Shown here: positions 33,225-44,993 of the stretch, in pieces
Numbering within the stretch: the stretch's first letter is position 1
Layout: each line of letters begins with the position of its first letter
NCBI GenBank assembly: GCA_029204225.1
Contig: CM055095.1
Span: forward strand, 70,965,957-71,029,956
DNA length: 64,000 nucleotides
Direction of reading: 5' to 3'
Source of the DNA: Diphasiastrum complanatum
Taxonomy: Eukaryota > Streptophyta > Lycopodiopsida > Lycopodiales > Lycopodiaceae
The notes under the pieces: model-generated
What the model saw: only the letters and a program-made list of their open reading frames with translations
The model's database searches: none
What the model was told of the DNA's origin: nothing
Program-made: the position numbers and the translations under genes

Positions 33225-33823
33225 CAAGTCTAAGAGCTTTGATGATGATCCAAATCTCTTCATTTTGCCAAAAGCATTGGTGCTAGAATCAATTTGAAAG
33301 AGGGCGACCTTAACCAATTGTTTACTTGTGAATTTGAAGTTCAAATTAGTGTGTAAAGTTCAAGTGTACTTCTCACACGTGTGAGAGACTTCTGGAGTTG
33401 TACTTTCACCATATCTTAGTGATTTTTCAATATATGTGCTTCAAACAATTTGTGAAGAGTGAAACTAGTGATTTGCTTTGTGAAAATCCTTTGATCTCAT
33501 TGTAGATTTGATGTGGAATGGTATTAGATGTCTGTTAAACCTCCAAAACATTGAGAGTGAGTTTTGGGGCTTATGTTTTTAGTTCAAAAGTGAGACTAAA
33601 ATTCATTCTAAACACCATAGGAAGGCATTGGCACTTCCGAGCTTTTTCAATTGAATAGTCTGTGTAGAATTTGATTCCATTGTTTCCTTTGAGTTTAAGA
33701 TCATTGTAGATCTTACTTCTTGAGTTAAGAGAGATTCAAGAGAGTAGCCTTGAGGCTAAATTCTAAAAAAGTGAATAGGGAAAGTCTTGAATAGTACATT
33801 TTTTATACTTGTTACTAGTTAAA

Positions 33824-35000
33824 AATGGGTTCAATTGGAGCCTATCTTCTCGGAAACTAGTGAGAGGCTAAATTCAAGTAATTATTCAATATGAAAAGTA
33901 AGAATGGAGTCACTTCTAGTGCTCCAAGATTTGTATGATCTTGTCCTTGGTGAAGAGGAAGAGCCTCAAGGAGGACAAGATCTAGTGAAGTACAAGAAAA
34001 CATCTAGACTAGCATTGCATTGTTTCAAAATAAATGTTAGTAATCAACTTCTTAAAGAAGTGGCATCTTGTACCTTGGCCAAGGAGGCTTGGAACTCCTT
34101 TAAAGGAATCTATGAATCCAAGATACCTCTAGAGTGCTTATTCTAAGGAATAAAGTTCTTCAAAGCATTAGAGGTAGTGATGAGAGTGCTCAAGAGTATG
34201 TCTTGAGGATAGAATCTCTCAATAAAGATCTTTCCATCATAAGCGAGAGTATCCAAGATGATGAGCTTGTGAAAATCATCTTAAATGGTCTTGGAGATGA
34301 GTTCTCCAATCTAGTACAAAGCTTTGCAATTCAAGATTTTCTACCTTCTATTGGCAAGCTCCATAGTGTGCTTGTGGCCGAGGAGAGTAGAATTCTTCAT
34401 GTCAAACAAAGGATTGGTTTCTTGAAGTTACATGATGGAGATGAGAAGGCCAACTTCTCAAGCAAAGGCAAGGCAAAGTCCAAGAAGAAGATCCAATACA
34501 AGGAGACCAAGAGTGATGATCAAGCATCATGCTCTAAAGGTAGAAAGAAGAACAAGGCCAAACTAAAGTGCTTCTTTTGTGGAAAGAAAGGTCACTTTGC
34601 ATCCAAGTGCTACAAAAAGAAGAATGCACAAGGTGAGAGCAAGCAAGGCAACCTCACCCTTGAGGAAGATGAGGATGAAGTGGATTCATCCTTGATGACA
34701 TTTACATCAACAATCAAGAGCTACTCCAATGACACGTGGTGGATTGGGGCATCCCAACTTCAAAGCAATGGAGATGCTATGCACAAAGGATCTTGCTCTC
34801 GGCCTTCCAAAGACACTCTCAAAGTGTGGAAAAAGATGTGAAGCTTGTAGCCTCTCAAAGGCACATGAGCTACCTTTTGTAAACTCTTCCACTAGATCTA
34901 CTAAAGCATTAGATCTCATTCATAGTGATGGGCACTCTTTTTCTCAAGAATCTAATGGAGGTGCATTACTGTATGTATCTTTTATTGATAATTACTCTAA
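33824..35000 (+). pseudogene. Copia gag and start of pol, frameshifted and deleted (family E)
   Basis: Gag starts as MGSIGAYLL, shifts by one base near 33858 (then TSERLNSSNYSI), meets a stop where Trp is expected, and continues as KVRMESLLVLQDLYDLV. A second one-base shift lies near 34126 (ESKIP / SRVLILRN). The CCHC knuckle CFFCGKKGHFASKC is intact. At about 34747 the protease motif DTWWI joins directly to GHPNFKAMEML of the pre-integrase region, a deletion of roughly 130 codons compared with family D. The integrase begins (LIHSDGHSFS, FIDNYS) and is cut at 35000 by the L2 LTR. It is dead. Confidence 0.93.
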
Positions 35001-35625
35001 TGTTGGGGATGGTTTTGATGAATTACCAGCTCTGATACACTCTATGGGAAAACTTCTTAAACGAAGTCCCAACCAGCATGAGAAAGACAATGAATGTTAT
35101 GAAGAACAATGATAACTACGTTAAGGAGGATCATGGATTACTTAGGGAATAGATACTTTGAACTGTTCTGTTGTGTTAAATAAGATTATCAGTGTAGGAG
35201 TCTTAGACTACCATGAAAGAGAGATTGTAGAGAATGATTAGGCATCTGAGACAGCCATGCAATCCTCTAGAGCTGATAACCTTATTTGAAGAGAATGTAG
35301 AAATAACGTAGGCATCAGAGATAGCCATGTATTTGTCTTATAATGTGGTATTCCGGAAGAGGAGTGATGATTACTTAACATTCAACAAGAATGTAAGGAA
35401 ATGGAACAATAGTGATTCTGTATATTAAAGTTGTAGTAACAGTGATCAGATCACAATACAATTGAGCTGATAAGCTTGTGATCCTACTTATAGAAACAAA
35501 ACAATAGCTATCGCTCAGAATATTTTATCTCTCTCTCTCTATAATCACCAACTCTGAGGAGTGAGCTACTATGAAGACCCGTTTTTGGTCGTTTAATTTC
35601 TGATGGAGTATCTTTATGCATCATC
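35001..35625 (-). mobile_element. L2-family copia 3' LTR
   Basis: Its plus-strand start TGTTGGGGATGG is shared with 37593, where it abuts a primer site on the minus strand. It interrupts the family E integrase. Similarity to 5875-6361 (reverse) and 39290-40585 extends to about 35625, where copia RNase H sequence takes over. Confidence 0.7.
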
Positions 35626-35640
35626 ATTTATTATGTTGGA

Positions 35641-36449
35641 CTATGAGAATTGCAGATCATGTAGCAACCTTCTTAGCCAGATTATCTCCTTCACTGCTGA
35701 TGTAGCTGCAACATATTCAAATTCTATAGAGGACAACAAAATGCAATTCTGCTTTCTGTTATTCCATGAAATGGATCCTCCTGCAAGAAAACAAATATAA
35801 CTTGATGTGGATTTTCTGGTATGCACGTCTCCTACCCAATATGAGTCTGAATATGTAACAAGTGTGAGTATAGCTTCTGTATTACCGTCATGGCTCAAAG
35901 CATAGTGCTTTGTAGCTTGAATGTACTTCAATACTCTTTGTAGAGCCTTCCAATGTTGTAAGCCTGGATTGGACATGTATTGAGACAATGTGCTTACTGC
36001 ATATGCTAGATCTGGTCATGTTTCAAATCATGGAATACATTATAGATCCTATGACAGACTGATAAGGATACTTGCACATTTCTTGTTGATCTGCTTGAGT
36101 TCTGGGACACACGTCTTTGGATAGTTTTGATCTTGGATCCATAGGTGTATCCATGGGCTTGCAGTCCACCATGCCATATCTATGAAGTACATCGGTAGGA
36201 CTCTTGGCTTATAGTGATCCTTCTGCCTGCGTGATCTCTGTAGATCTCCATACCAAGTAGGTAATGAACTGGGCCTAAATCAATCATCTCAAATTTTGAT
36301 GGAAGCAGAGATTTGGTTTCCTGTAGGAGGATGGAAGACTGGCGAGAAGAGACATTGTTGAGTCTTCTTCTGAAATAGGGAAACTTATGGCAAAAACTTG
36401 ATTCAACAATTGTCATTTGTGTCAAACATTGCATATTGCTATAATCCAA
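35641..36449 (-). pseudogene. Copia reverse transcriptase end and RNase H fragment (L2 element)
   Basis: On the minus strand: LLPSKFEMIDLGPVHYLLGMEIY, then KPMDTPMDPRSKLS, SVIGSIMYSM, SQYMSNPGLQHWKALQRVLKYI, SDSYWVGDVHTRKSTS, ending at KEIIWLRRLLHDLQFS. The pieces lie in different frames with stops between them. The last ~80 residues of RNase H, normally ending ADI.TK, are missing before the LTR. Confidence 0.88.
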
Positions 36450-36649
36450 AGTCCCTCTAATACCAAAACTTCTTTATTGCTAATAGCTAATACTTGTTGT
36501 TTAGCTTGAAAATGGTGAAAATTAAGTTGATGAACATTTCGAGTTGATTCTTCACTCCCACCAAAGCAATGTTATTGAAACATAGAATGATCAACAATAT
36601 AGGATTTGCTTATCAAAACTCCAACAAGGCCACATGTTTTTTATCATTT

Positions 36650-36822
36650 CAGGAAACAATTTTCCTTGATGATTTCGCAATTTGTTGAGGAGGGCAGAGA
36701 TCTTCTGCTGGAGAATTTTCAAGAGATCATGCACTGGGGCACTATCTGAAGTTCTTCAAGAATAATGAGATAAGTGTTTCCCATTCAAAGTTTCATCAAC
36801 ATGGTGAGACTATGATTATGGT
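36650..36822 (+). pseudogene. Fragment of unrecognised protein family X
   Basis: After a good splice-acceptor-like tract (cattttcag-type, ending at 36650) the plus strand reads ETIFLDDFAIC, stop, GGQRSSAGEFSRDHALGHYL, KFFKNNEISVSHSKF, GETMIMV. This is clearly related to 56117-56458 and 58604-59050, which read DDFATRRGG...GHYLRHFQKNEICVAHSK...GETLIMAV. The function is unknown. One in-frame stop is present, and it lies inside a scrambled copia element. Confidence 0.65.
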
Positions 36823-36835
36823 ACAATGCCAACGC

Positions 36836-37095
36836 AGCAATTGATCGAAGGAAGGCAAGACTGGTAGCACGAGGATTTAGTCAGATCTCGAACGTCGACT
36901 ACAGCAAGACTTTCAGTCCAGTAGTCAAACATTCGTCGATTCGAATGCTCTTGTCTTATGCTGCAACTGTCGACCTCAAAGTACATCAACTTGATGTACA
37001 AACAACTTATTAGAATGGAGTTATACAAGAAGATATCTACATGATCCAGCCCGAAGGATACGTTCTGAAAGGTATGAAGAATGATGTCTGTAAAT
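36836..37095 (+). pseudogene. Copia reverse transcriptase N-terminal fragment, inverted relative to neighbours
   Basis: The plus strand encodes RRKARLVARGFSQI, DYSKTFSPVVKHSSIRMLLSYAA, HQLDVQTTY, stop, NGVIQEDIYMIQPEGYVLKGMKNDVCK. These are standard copia RT motifs, whereas the flanking pol and gag pieces of the L2 element lie on the minus strand. Confidence 0.85.
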
Positions 37096-37470
37096 AGGTG
37101 ATCGTTGACTGAGGTGCCTACGCTCATCTTGAGTGATAGGACCTTCTTCCTCAGAAAGAGACGAGTCGATACATCTAAAGTCTCGTAGATGGTTGTAAGA
37201 ATATCCCACACTTCTTTGGAGGTGGTGCTATTTGATACATGAGCAATCTGAGTGTCCTTCAGATTTAAGGATATAATGGCAAGTGCTTTGCCATCCTTTG
37301 CTTCCCATGTTGGAAGCAATTCTGGTTCTGCCGGTTTGGCTATTGAACTGTTTACATATCCCAAAAGCTCCTTCTCGATAAAGATCATTCTCATTTTGAA
37401 CTTCTACATGTGGAAGTCATCTCCGTTGAACTTGTTGATCAAACGGATCTCTAAGGTTGAATTTTCCATT
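37096..37470 (-). pseudogene. Copia gag N-terminal fragment (L2 element)
   Basis: It starts MENSTLEIRLINKFNGDDFHM, then TAG where Trp is usual, then KFKMRMIFIEKELLGYV, followed by KALAIISLNLKDTQIAHVSNSTTSKEVWDIL and IYETLDVSTRLFLRKKVLSLKM. This is a UBN2-type copia gag. The downstream end joins the inverted RT fragment near 37095. Confidence 0.87.
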
Positions 37471-37574
37471 GCAATCGAGTATCAGAGATTAAACACAAAT
37501 AAAATATAAACTAGCTCTGAAATACAAGAACGTATATTTGTATGTCCTAGACTCTAGTAATCCAAAAAGACCCG

Positions 37575-37588
37575 AGCTCTGATACGAT
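37575..37588 (-). promoter_or_regulatory. Degenerate primer binding site (L2 element)
   Basis: Minus strand GATCGTATCAGAGC, one change from the usual TGGTATCAGAGC core, a few bases from the LTR end at 37593. Confidence 0.6.
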
Positions 37589-37592
37589 CTGA

Positions 37593-38085
37593 TGTTGGGG
37601 ATGGCTCGGATACATTATCAACTCTGATAACACTCCATGGGGAAACTTCTTAAACAAAGTCCCAACCAACATGAGAAAGACAATGAATGTTATGAAGAAT
37701 AGTAATAACTGCGAGATTTAGTAAATTCTCAACGCTTCCAGAGCAGAAAGATTGGTATAGATCCAACGCTCCTAGAGCTGTAGAAAAATCAAAAATTGAA
37801 ACACTAGAAGAAATTGAGCCAAGCAGATTGCTTCCCAGTCAGCTAGGGTAGGAACTGGATTTTTCCAGAGTTAACTTGCATCCTTTCCAGATTTTACTCG
37901 ATTTTTGGAAAGTTTCAGGGCTGCCACAGATCAACGAGCAGGGTGCCATCGAAAATCTAGAATTTGGAAGTACTTAGAGAACGGAGATTACGAGCTGTTC
38001 TGTTGTGTTAAATAAGATTATCAGTGTAGGAGTCTTAGACTCCCATGAAAGAGAGATTGCACAAAACGGTTAGGCATTTAAGGTA
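37593..38085 (-). mobile_element. L2-family copia 5' LTR, interrupted by L1
   Basis: It starts TGTTGGGGATGG like 35001. About 260 bp around 37715-37980 have no counterpart in the 35001 copy. Similarity ends at TAGGCATTTAAGGTA near 38085, where L1 begins. Confidence 0.7.
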
Positions 38086-39031
38086 GTGCTTTCTAGAGAG
38101 AGAAAATTCTAGAGTGAGAAACATGCTTTACCAGCCTGGATAGAGTACTTGGTATGAGGGGAGGTGGCGAATCCCACCAATGCTACAGGGGAATGCGGGT
38201 TGTGACTCAGGGTGAGCTCCAACCAAGTCTCAGCTTCCCTTGCTGAAATGTTGTCTTGGCGCCCACCTTGGCATGCCAGCGCCCCGGAGACTAGGGTCGG
38301 TCACACACTTGAAATGTAACCTTCTCATATTTTTTAATAAAGTGAAATTTTTCTCAAACTGACTCTGGGTTTCAATGTTCGGTAAAAGCACCAATTGTAA
38401 GGCCGCTTCAAACTTTTTGATCTGGTACAAAGTTGAGGGTCATATCTCGGGACGCCAGTGGTATGCCGTCGAGACCATTCGGTCCGAGGCGCCAGTAGTA
38501 TGCTATCAAGACCATTCGGTCCAGGATCTAGTTGTCTCCATATTTGTCGCGGCTTGTGGTTCTAAGTGTTCCTTGCATGAACGTGAATGGGTTAAGCTCT
38601 TGGGGAATGGCGGCTGTCTGCTGAGTTGGATGGCTTGCTTGGGTGGAAGTTACTTGTTTATGGTTGTCCAGTTTGGCGTGGCGCTAGGTTGGCTTCCAAC
38701 ACTCGTGACGAATCTTTGACTTGGTTAAGTCTGATTTAAGTCAAACGACTTTCTTGGAATGGATGTTACTCGTTTGTAACAAAGCTTCGATTTAGTTCAG
38801 TTTGATGTATGTCGAACGACTTGCTTGGAGGGAAGTCACCCACATTGGGACCCCCGATCTGGCATGGCGCCAGGTTGGATCTCAATGTTGGTTTTCGAGC
38901 TTCAAGTTGGTTAAGTTTGATCGTTGTTGGCAAGTTGGCTACTTGTATGTCAAGTGGGTTTGGACGACAAGAGTTGAAAGTTGGGAAGCTAAGTCGTGGT
39001 TCCTAGATTCCTTTGGGATGCCTGCGCAACA
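38086..39031 (+). mobile_element. L1-family LTR (copy 2)
   Basis: It matches 62490-63455 over its whole length and 6362-7035 in reverse over the last ~670 bp. It ends GCGCAACA two bases before a primer site, which identifies it as a 5' LTR. It has repeated CTGGCGCCA-type and CCATTCGGTCC words. Confidence 0.78.
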
Positions 39032-39033
39032 TG

Positions 39034-39045
39034 TGGTATCAGAGC
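39034..39045 (+). promoter_or_regulatory. Primer binding site after L1 LTR
   Basis: TGGTATCAGAGC two bases downstream of the LTR end. About 240 bp of leader follow (with GGTGTTGCCC...GTAAGCACGG duplicated near 39119 and 39197) before L2 sequence starts. The rest of the L1 element is absent. Confidence 0.85.
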
Positions 39046-39289
39046 CGACTGGCCGGTCAGCTATGCGGATCTCACGGAAATGGCCATTGTTTGGGGTTCG
39101 TCAAGACAACTATTGTGCAAGGTGTTGCCCACAGTGTAAGCACGGGTGCGTCCACGGTCGGGGTGGTCAGCAGAACGGGGGACTTGATGAGTCAAGGTGT
39201 TGCCCTTGAGGTGTAAGCACGGTCAGTTCCCACGGTTTGGACCTGGTGCTGTCTACACGTAGGACAGATGAGGTAGTTGTGGGAGCAAG

Positions 39290-40585
39290 CATTGATATCA
39301 CTCTATGGGCGAAAATAGATATCAGCACTAATACCACTTCTATTGGAAGAAAAACAAATTGTTATAACCAGGATCGTGGATTACTTGGAGAATGGAGATA
39401 CGAGCAGTTCTTTGTGTATGAAATCAGATTATCAGTGTAGGAGTCATAGACTGTCGTGAAAGAAACATTGCAAAGACAATTAGGCGTCTGAGATAGTCAT
39501 GCAATCCTCTAATACTAATAACCTGATATTAAGATAATGTAAAATCAATTTCGACGTTGTACACAGCCATACAATTCTCTGATAATGGTGTTTGTGTAAA
39601 AGGGAGTGAGAGTTATCATTCAATAAGAATGCAATGAAGTAGAACAATAGCGAATCTGTATAATGAAAGGTTGTAAAAACAACAATCAGACCACAATACA
39701 GTTGCGCTGATAAGCGCATGATCCTACCAGCAGATTCAAGACAATTGCTAAGGTTCTAAAATAGTTCTCTCTCTCTATGATCACCAACTCTGAGGAGTCA
39801 GCTACTGATAAAAGGCATTCTCCGCTATCTGACCTTATGTATCATAATCCTCTCATATTTCTGCCCTTGCTCAATTATATGTATATATACATATCAATCA
39901 AAGAATCTTGTACTAGCTTAACTTTACAATTACAAGATTGATAACAGTTGTAAAACTAATCAGTTCGTTGATGGAGCGTGAAGGCTTTCTAGTCTGATAG
40001 CAAAAATCTGTGTATTTTTGGCAGACTAGAAATGCGACACCCTTTGGCCTTTTGGCCTTTGCCTTTACTTGAGGACAGCCTTCGGGATTTGTAAGACACC
40101 TTCGGCGTTTGGAAGACACCTTCGGGATTTGTTGGACACTGTCTTTACTTGTAGGACACCTTCGGCTTTTTGTAGGGCAAGTGTCGCAATTTTTGCCTGT
40201 GTAAAAACTCGTGTAAAACTGCAGTGTCAGGTTTTTCGCCTGTGTAGAAACTCGTATAAAACTGTAGTGTCGCCTGTCAAAAACTGTATGTAAAAATGCA
40301 GTGTCGCATTTTTTGCCCTAATTGTCGCCTGTCAAAAACCCCGTGTAAAAACACAATGTCAAGTTTTTCGCATTTTTTGGCTGTCATAAAACCCGTGTAA
40401 AACATAGTATCAAGTTTTTCGCATTTTTCAGCTGGGAAGTAAAAGCCCAGATTGTAGCGACAATTAGTTCAAAAATGTAGATTGTTTAAAAACAGTTCAT
40501 TTTCTTAGGTTACATTTGAGAGAGTAAAAACTAGAGAACGAAAAAGAGTTGTTAGGATGAGTAGGAGTTAGATTAAATTCCAACA
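39290..40585 (-). mobile_element. L2-family LTR, second copy, with internal tandem arrays
   Basis: It is homologous to 35001-35625 and, reversed, to 5875-6361. The right end ATTCCAACA is followed by CTCCCCCTTA (a polypurine tract on the minus strand) and RNase H coding, so this is the 3' LTR of a minus-strand copia. The 5' boundary is uncertain. Confidence 0.7.
40077..40440. repeat. Two tandem arrays inside the L2 LTR
   Basis: 40077-40165 has about four units carrying ACACCTTCGG plus a T-rich spacer. 40186-40440 has about five units of 45-60 bp carrying CTGTGTAAAAACTCGTGTAAAA, CAGTGTC and TTTTTCGC. Both are degenerate. Confidence 0.7.
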
Positions 40586-40589
40586 CTCC

Positions 40590-40760
40590 CCCTTAACCTA
40601 ACTGATATGAATCTGATCTACAATTGAGATTTAACATACCTACTAAAGTAGAATGCTTATCTCTAGAAAATGGCTTTGTCAAAATATCAGCTTTTTGTCT
40701 GATAACTCATTCTTCATTGTTTGGCTATGTAATCACTATAGCTCTGATGATTTCAAATTT
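40590..40760 (-). pseudogene. Copia RNase H C-terminus (second L2 element)
   Basis: The minus strand reads QKADILTKPFSRDKHSTLVGMLNLN, the terminal copia RNase H signature, preceded by stops. The rest of pol is not recognisable further right. Confidence 0.75.
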
Positions 40761-43006
40761 AGTTCCTAAAAGATTGAACGTGACTCTTGTCATTATGTTT
40801 TGTTCAATATTGATAGGCGTAGTCATGCATTAGGAAAGAAGGCTCATTCCACTACGCTCAATAAGTCATTCACAAGCTTCAACTTGATGTTATTGCATTA
40901 TCACCTCTTTCCAACAAGTATATATTGGACCTATTGGATGACACAAGTCAGTTTAATTTGATTTCGACATGCATGCCATGATTAAATTTGTACTAATGGG
41001 CTATATTCCAAGAAATGCCACCAGAGGAATGTATATATGATATGACATAGATGTTTGATGCACAAAGAAACAACTTAAAGAGAAATTTGTAACATTGTTT
41101 ATGATGCAATAATAATTAATGTGTATAGAATGGACTATAATGCTTGAAATAGACAAATGCAAATGTGCTTGAATACAAGTACATATGGCATTCACTTAAA
41201 AAAAAAATATACCGAAAACTCAAACACTATGATATTTGAAAACAAAAATGTTGATCAAAAGTACGAGTTGTTATGTAATAGGAGATAAATTTTGTAAATT
41301 AGATAAATAACTATGTCTGACTAAAAGGGTTTAAATTTGCACAAAAAACAAATTTGACCAACCTAGTGTCTTCTAAATTGTGAGACCAATACAACATCAT
41401 ACAAGGTAGATTGTGCCTCCAATCCCACTATATGTCTACTCAGAGATGAGGTAGAGTGCAAAAGCAAAAAAGTCCCGGCTAAGAAGTCAACCATCTCATC
41501 ATCTACATTATTGAATAGTTGCACTATGTATGACATAAGAGCACTACCTCATGTTGTGCAAGTCAACGTAACATGAGACTGACAATTGTAGACTTAGTAT
41601 ACTAGACATCACTTTATCTCTCCAAGGATCTCCATTCTCATTCTGCACCCACTCATCCCTCTATATCATCGAGGTCATACTCATTTCATTTGGAAATCTC
41701 AAGTTTCATCCCACTAATGAACAACCCATTTGGAATTGTGCCCACAATGCAAGGTGATGCAGAGATTTCATGTATTCACCTGGATGTGTAGTCTAGTCTA
41801 GTCTCACCCACCCATGAGTTTTCAATTGCATTCTGCAAATGGCTCACTCATAGAATTTATTTCTTATTTAGCATGGTACCAAGCATCAAGCCCAATTCTT
41901 TTAAAATAGTTACTTTTCTAGGTGTGATGCTAGAGGTGCTGTTTGAAACTCTTGCTTGGCTATTTGCCTTTTCAACTACAGCGTGTTCGTTCAATGGTGC
42001 CATTTTTAATCTTCACTCTCATCTATGTGTGTAGATGCAATTTTTCTACCTATTGTCATTAGTTTTATCTTATATGTAATGTACAAAAAAGTAAGATATG
42101 CACAATTGGTGTAGTATTGGTGAATCTGATTGTAATGAAGGTACTTATGTGATCAATAGCGAAAGACGTGATGAACGATGGTGATGTGGATGGCTCATGC
42201 TTCTATGTGAAGTAGAGGGTGACTTTGCATAAGGTGATTTTTATGCAGCCGACTTATTAGACCTCAATATGCTAACCGGAAAAAAAAAAAAAAAAAAAAA
42301 ACACATGCACTTGTTGTTAGATAACTACTTATTAAAGGAAAAACAATTGTCCAATACAACTAATGTAGATAAAACTAGCAAGAACAAGAGACATGTAATG
42401 GTCTTTGAATATTGTGGTTGATTTTTTTAAAGTTTAAGTAATGCAAACTATTGCAAATTGTAAGGAAAGAACATTTGCCAAAAAAAAAAAAAATCATCAG
42501 TCACTATATGGTGACAATAGGACAATCCTACAAAATCAATAAACATAGTTTTGAAGAAATGTTTGAACATAGTAAATGTGATTTTGATGTTATATTTCAA
42601 AATGAATAAAGTCATATTTTGGCAAAGAACATGCATATTTTCAAATTGTAAAATATTTTCTATGTTAAAGTAGATTTTTTTTTTCTAAGTTGCATCTTGG
42701 CAATCGTTCTCATTACTTTTTAGTGTTGTTGATAAATATATATGACATGGCAAGCATGTAAGTGTCAACTTTGGGCCACCCTATTATCATTGCAATTTTG
42801 TCTTGATTGCTTTTTTTTAATAGTGTTTTTTGCACATTATTATGGTGAGTCCAAAATTCATCAATTTAGAAATTCAAAGAGGTTTAAATTGTGTACACTT
42901 TGAGCATCTTTTTAAGATTGCAATAGTTTTCTTTTGTGAAATTTCATAACTAATATATATTTTAGAAATTGTGAGTTTCATATATTTATTTTATTACTAT
43001 ACTAAT

Positions 43007-43074
<68 letters not shown>

Positions 43075-43736
43075 GTATGTATGTATATAAAATGTTAAGT
43101 AGAATAAAATTATCAAAATTTGTGTCTTTAAAAAAACTCTTCGATATCTCAAAAGTGTAAATTTATTAATTTTTTTTAAAGGAATTTAAAAATGGGTGTC
43201 CCCATCAGTTTTCTTTTTATATAATTTTGTGTTCTCTAATACCATGCCATAAAAATGACTCCAATATCCATGTAGACTAAGCTAGTATTGGGATCACACC
43301 TCCAACCTCCTAGCCACCACCCTTGAGATCATCCATGAAATTGGTATAAATTATCTACTCAAAATGTTCAGCCCCTTTTAATATGTGTTCAAACTTAGGT
43401 GCATATGTTCCTTTGAATGGAACAAATGGTGTTTCTCTCACATCAATGGATGATTATTGATAGATATCAAGTGTGGGAGTTTACTACTTATACATGTCAA
43501 TCATGTAGGTAGCTAGGGTTGTGTCTACTTGTACAAGCTCTGGAATTAATTGTGCTATTGATCGTTTAGGCATGAACATGTATGAGAATTGATATGATCC
43601 TCCCCAAGACAAGGCATCTTCGTTAAGGGGACAACCTATGGTATTATGGAAAACCATAATTCTTGTCTAGGAGAGTAATCTTAGAATGGGACAAAAATAA
43701 AATTTTCATGGCTTTGAGTGACAAAAAGGCTATGAA
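40761..43736. other. Intergenic; no gene seen
   Basis: Very AT-rich. It contains a poly-A run (42279-42300) and an (AC)n tract (43009-43073). No supported coding region. Confidence 0.5.
43009..43073. repeat. (AC)n microsatellite
   Basis: An uninterrupted 65-base AC tract followed by AAGTATGTATGTATA. Confidence 0.98.
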
Positions 43737-44392
43737 TGCCATGTGAAAGATTCAACTAGTTTCATCACATTTTGCGATATTTCCATATTTGGCATATTGA
43801 GGCCAAAACTTCTTTTAGACTTAGAGGTTGACTTTTCAAAGTTCATTAGTCTAAATTTCATTCGAATAAACATTTTTTGAAAGTGTGGGAAAGATAGAAT
43901 GCGAGTTTGAGTAGATTCAATTTGAATAAGTTGGGTACATTGAATCTAGACCCAAAATTGGTAGGGTTAGCATTTTGGTGGGAAAGCCAAGTGGCCAAAT
44001 AGGGTTTGGACCTGCTATAAAAGGATGTAACTCGTGGAGAGAGTCATCTTCTCTCTTCTCTATCTCATTTCATGCTTATACATGGTTCTCTTGGGTTCTA
44101 TTATCCATTGGTGCACTATCTTGGAGATTGCTTGCAATTCTATGTGTAGAATGATCTATATTTGCTATTTTTGGATCCACACATGTGAAATACAGTAGCT
44201 TGCTAGTTTTGTACGGACAGCAACAGTACATAATCATTTCATTCAAGTTTGAACAAGCTCTATTAGTGTTTGCATCTCAAATTGTGTGTAGATGCTAATT
44301 TTTTCTACATTGGTGAAATTGGTAGTGTATTTCTCTTTCTAACCAAAGATCATTCAAGTAGATTGGATCTTAAGGATCTGAAATCTTTTACA

Positions 44393-44404
44393 TGGTATCA
44401 GAGC
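44393..44404 (+). promoter_or_regulatory. Primer binding site (initiator tRNA-Met)
   Basis: TGGTATCAGAGC directly after the 5' LTR. Confidence 0.93.
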
Positions 44405-44993
44405 TTGTGTTTCAGGTTATGAAGGAGAAAATCAGATCTATCAATGATTTGGTGAAGATATCAAGTTTAGAGCATGCTAGAGAGGATTTTACACCAAAAT
44501 CAGATTCTTTGCTTTTGTAGATTGGATCTTTTGTACATCAAAACACTAAATAGGTCAATATACTTGTTCAATTCCGACTTTTGAATTCACATGCTAGATT
44601 TGGCCGATTTTTGGATCATTGGTTCAGCCTAAGTGGTGGCTTATAGATTGCATATCAAATTTTCAGCATTTGCATGTAGATTTGGAATAGTCAATTTTTT
44701 GTGATTTTGTCAAAACCCTAATTTTGATTGGATCTCTAGATAGTGAGGTTGCTGGACTTCATTTGAGTGTGTTTCAATCTTAGGAAGTGGTAAAAGTCAT
44801 TAGATTGAGGATAGATCATAGGTTGATCAAGATTCCATGATTCTATGTGTTGATTTGCTTGGATAAGTGCTAGAAGAGAATTTGTGAGATAATTTCAAAT
44901 CTTGGTGATTTCTTTTGAAAGCATTTTTTGTTGTTCAAAGGAGTGCTTTGTGCATTGAAGCAAGTTGAAAGAGAAGATCAGGTCATTGCTACA

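Noticed and set aside
38802-39216. Overlapping frames in all three phases near the L1 LTR, and similar ones at 63144-63472
   Set aside because: They lie inside LTR copies, differ between copies and show no coding conservation.
40077-40440. CRISPR-like array
   Set aside because: Units are degenerate, lack unique equal-length spacers and lie in a plant LTR.
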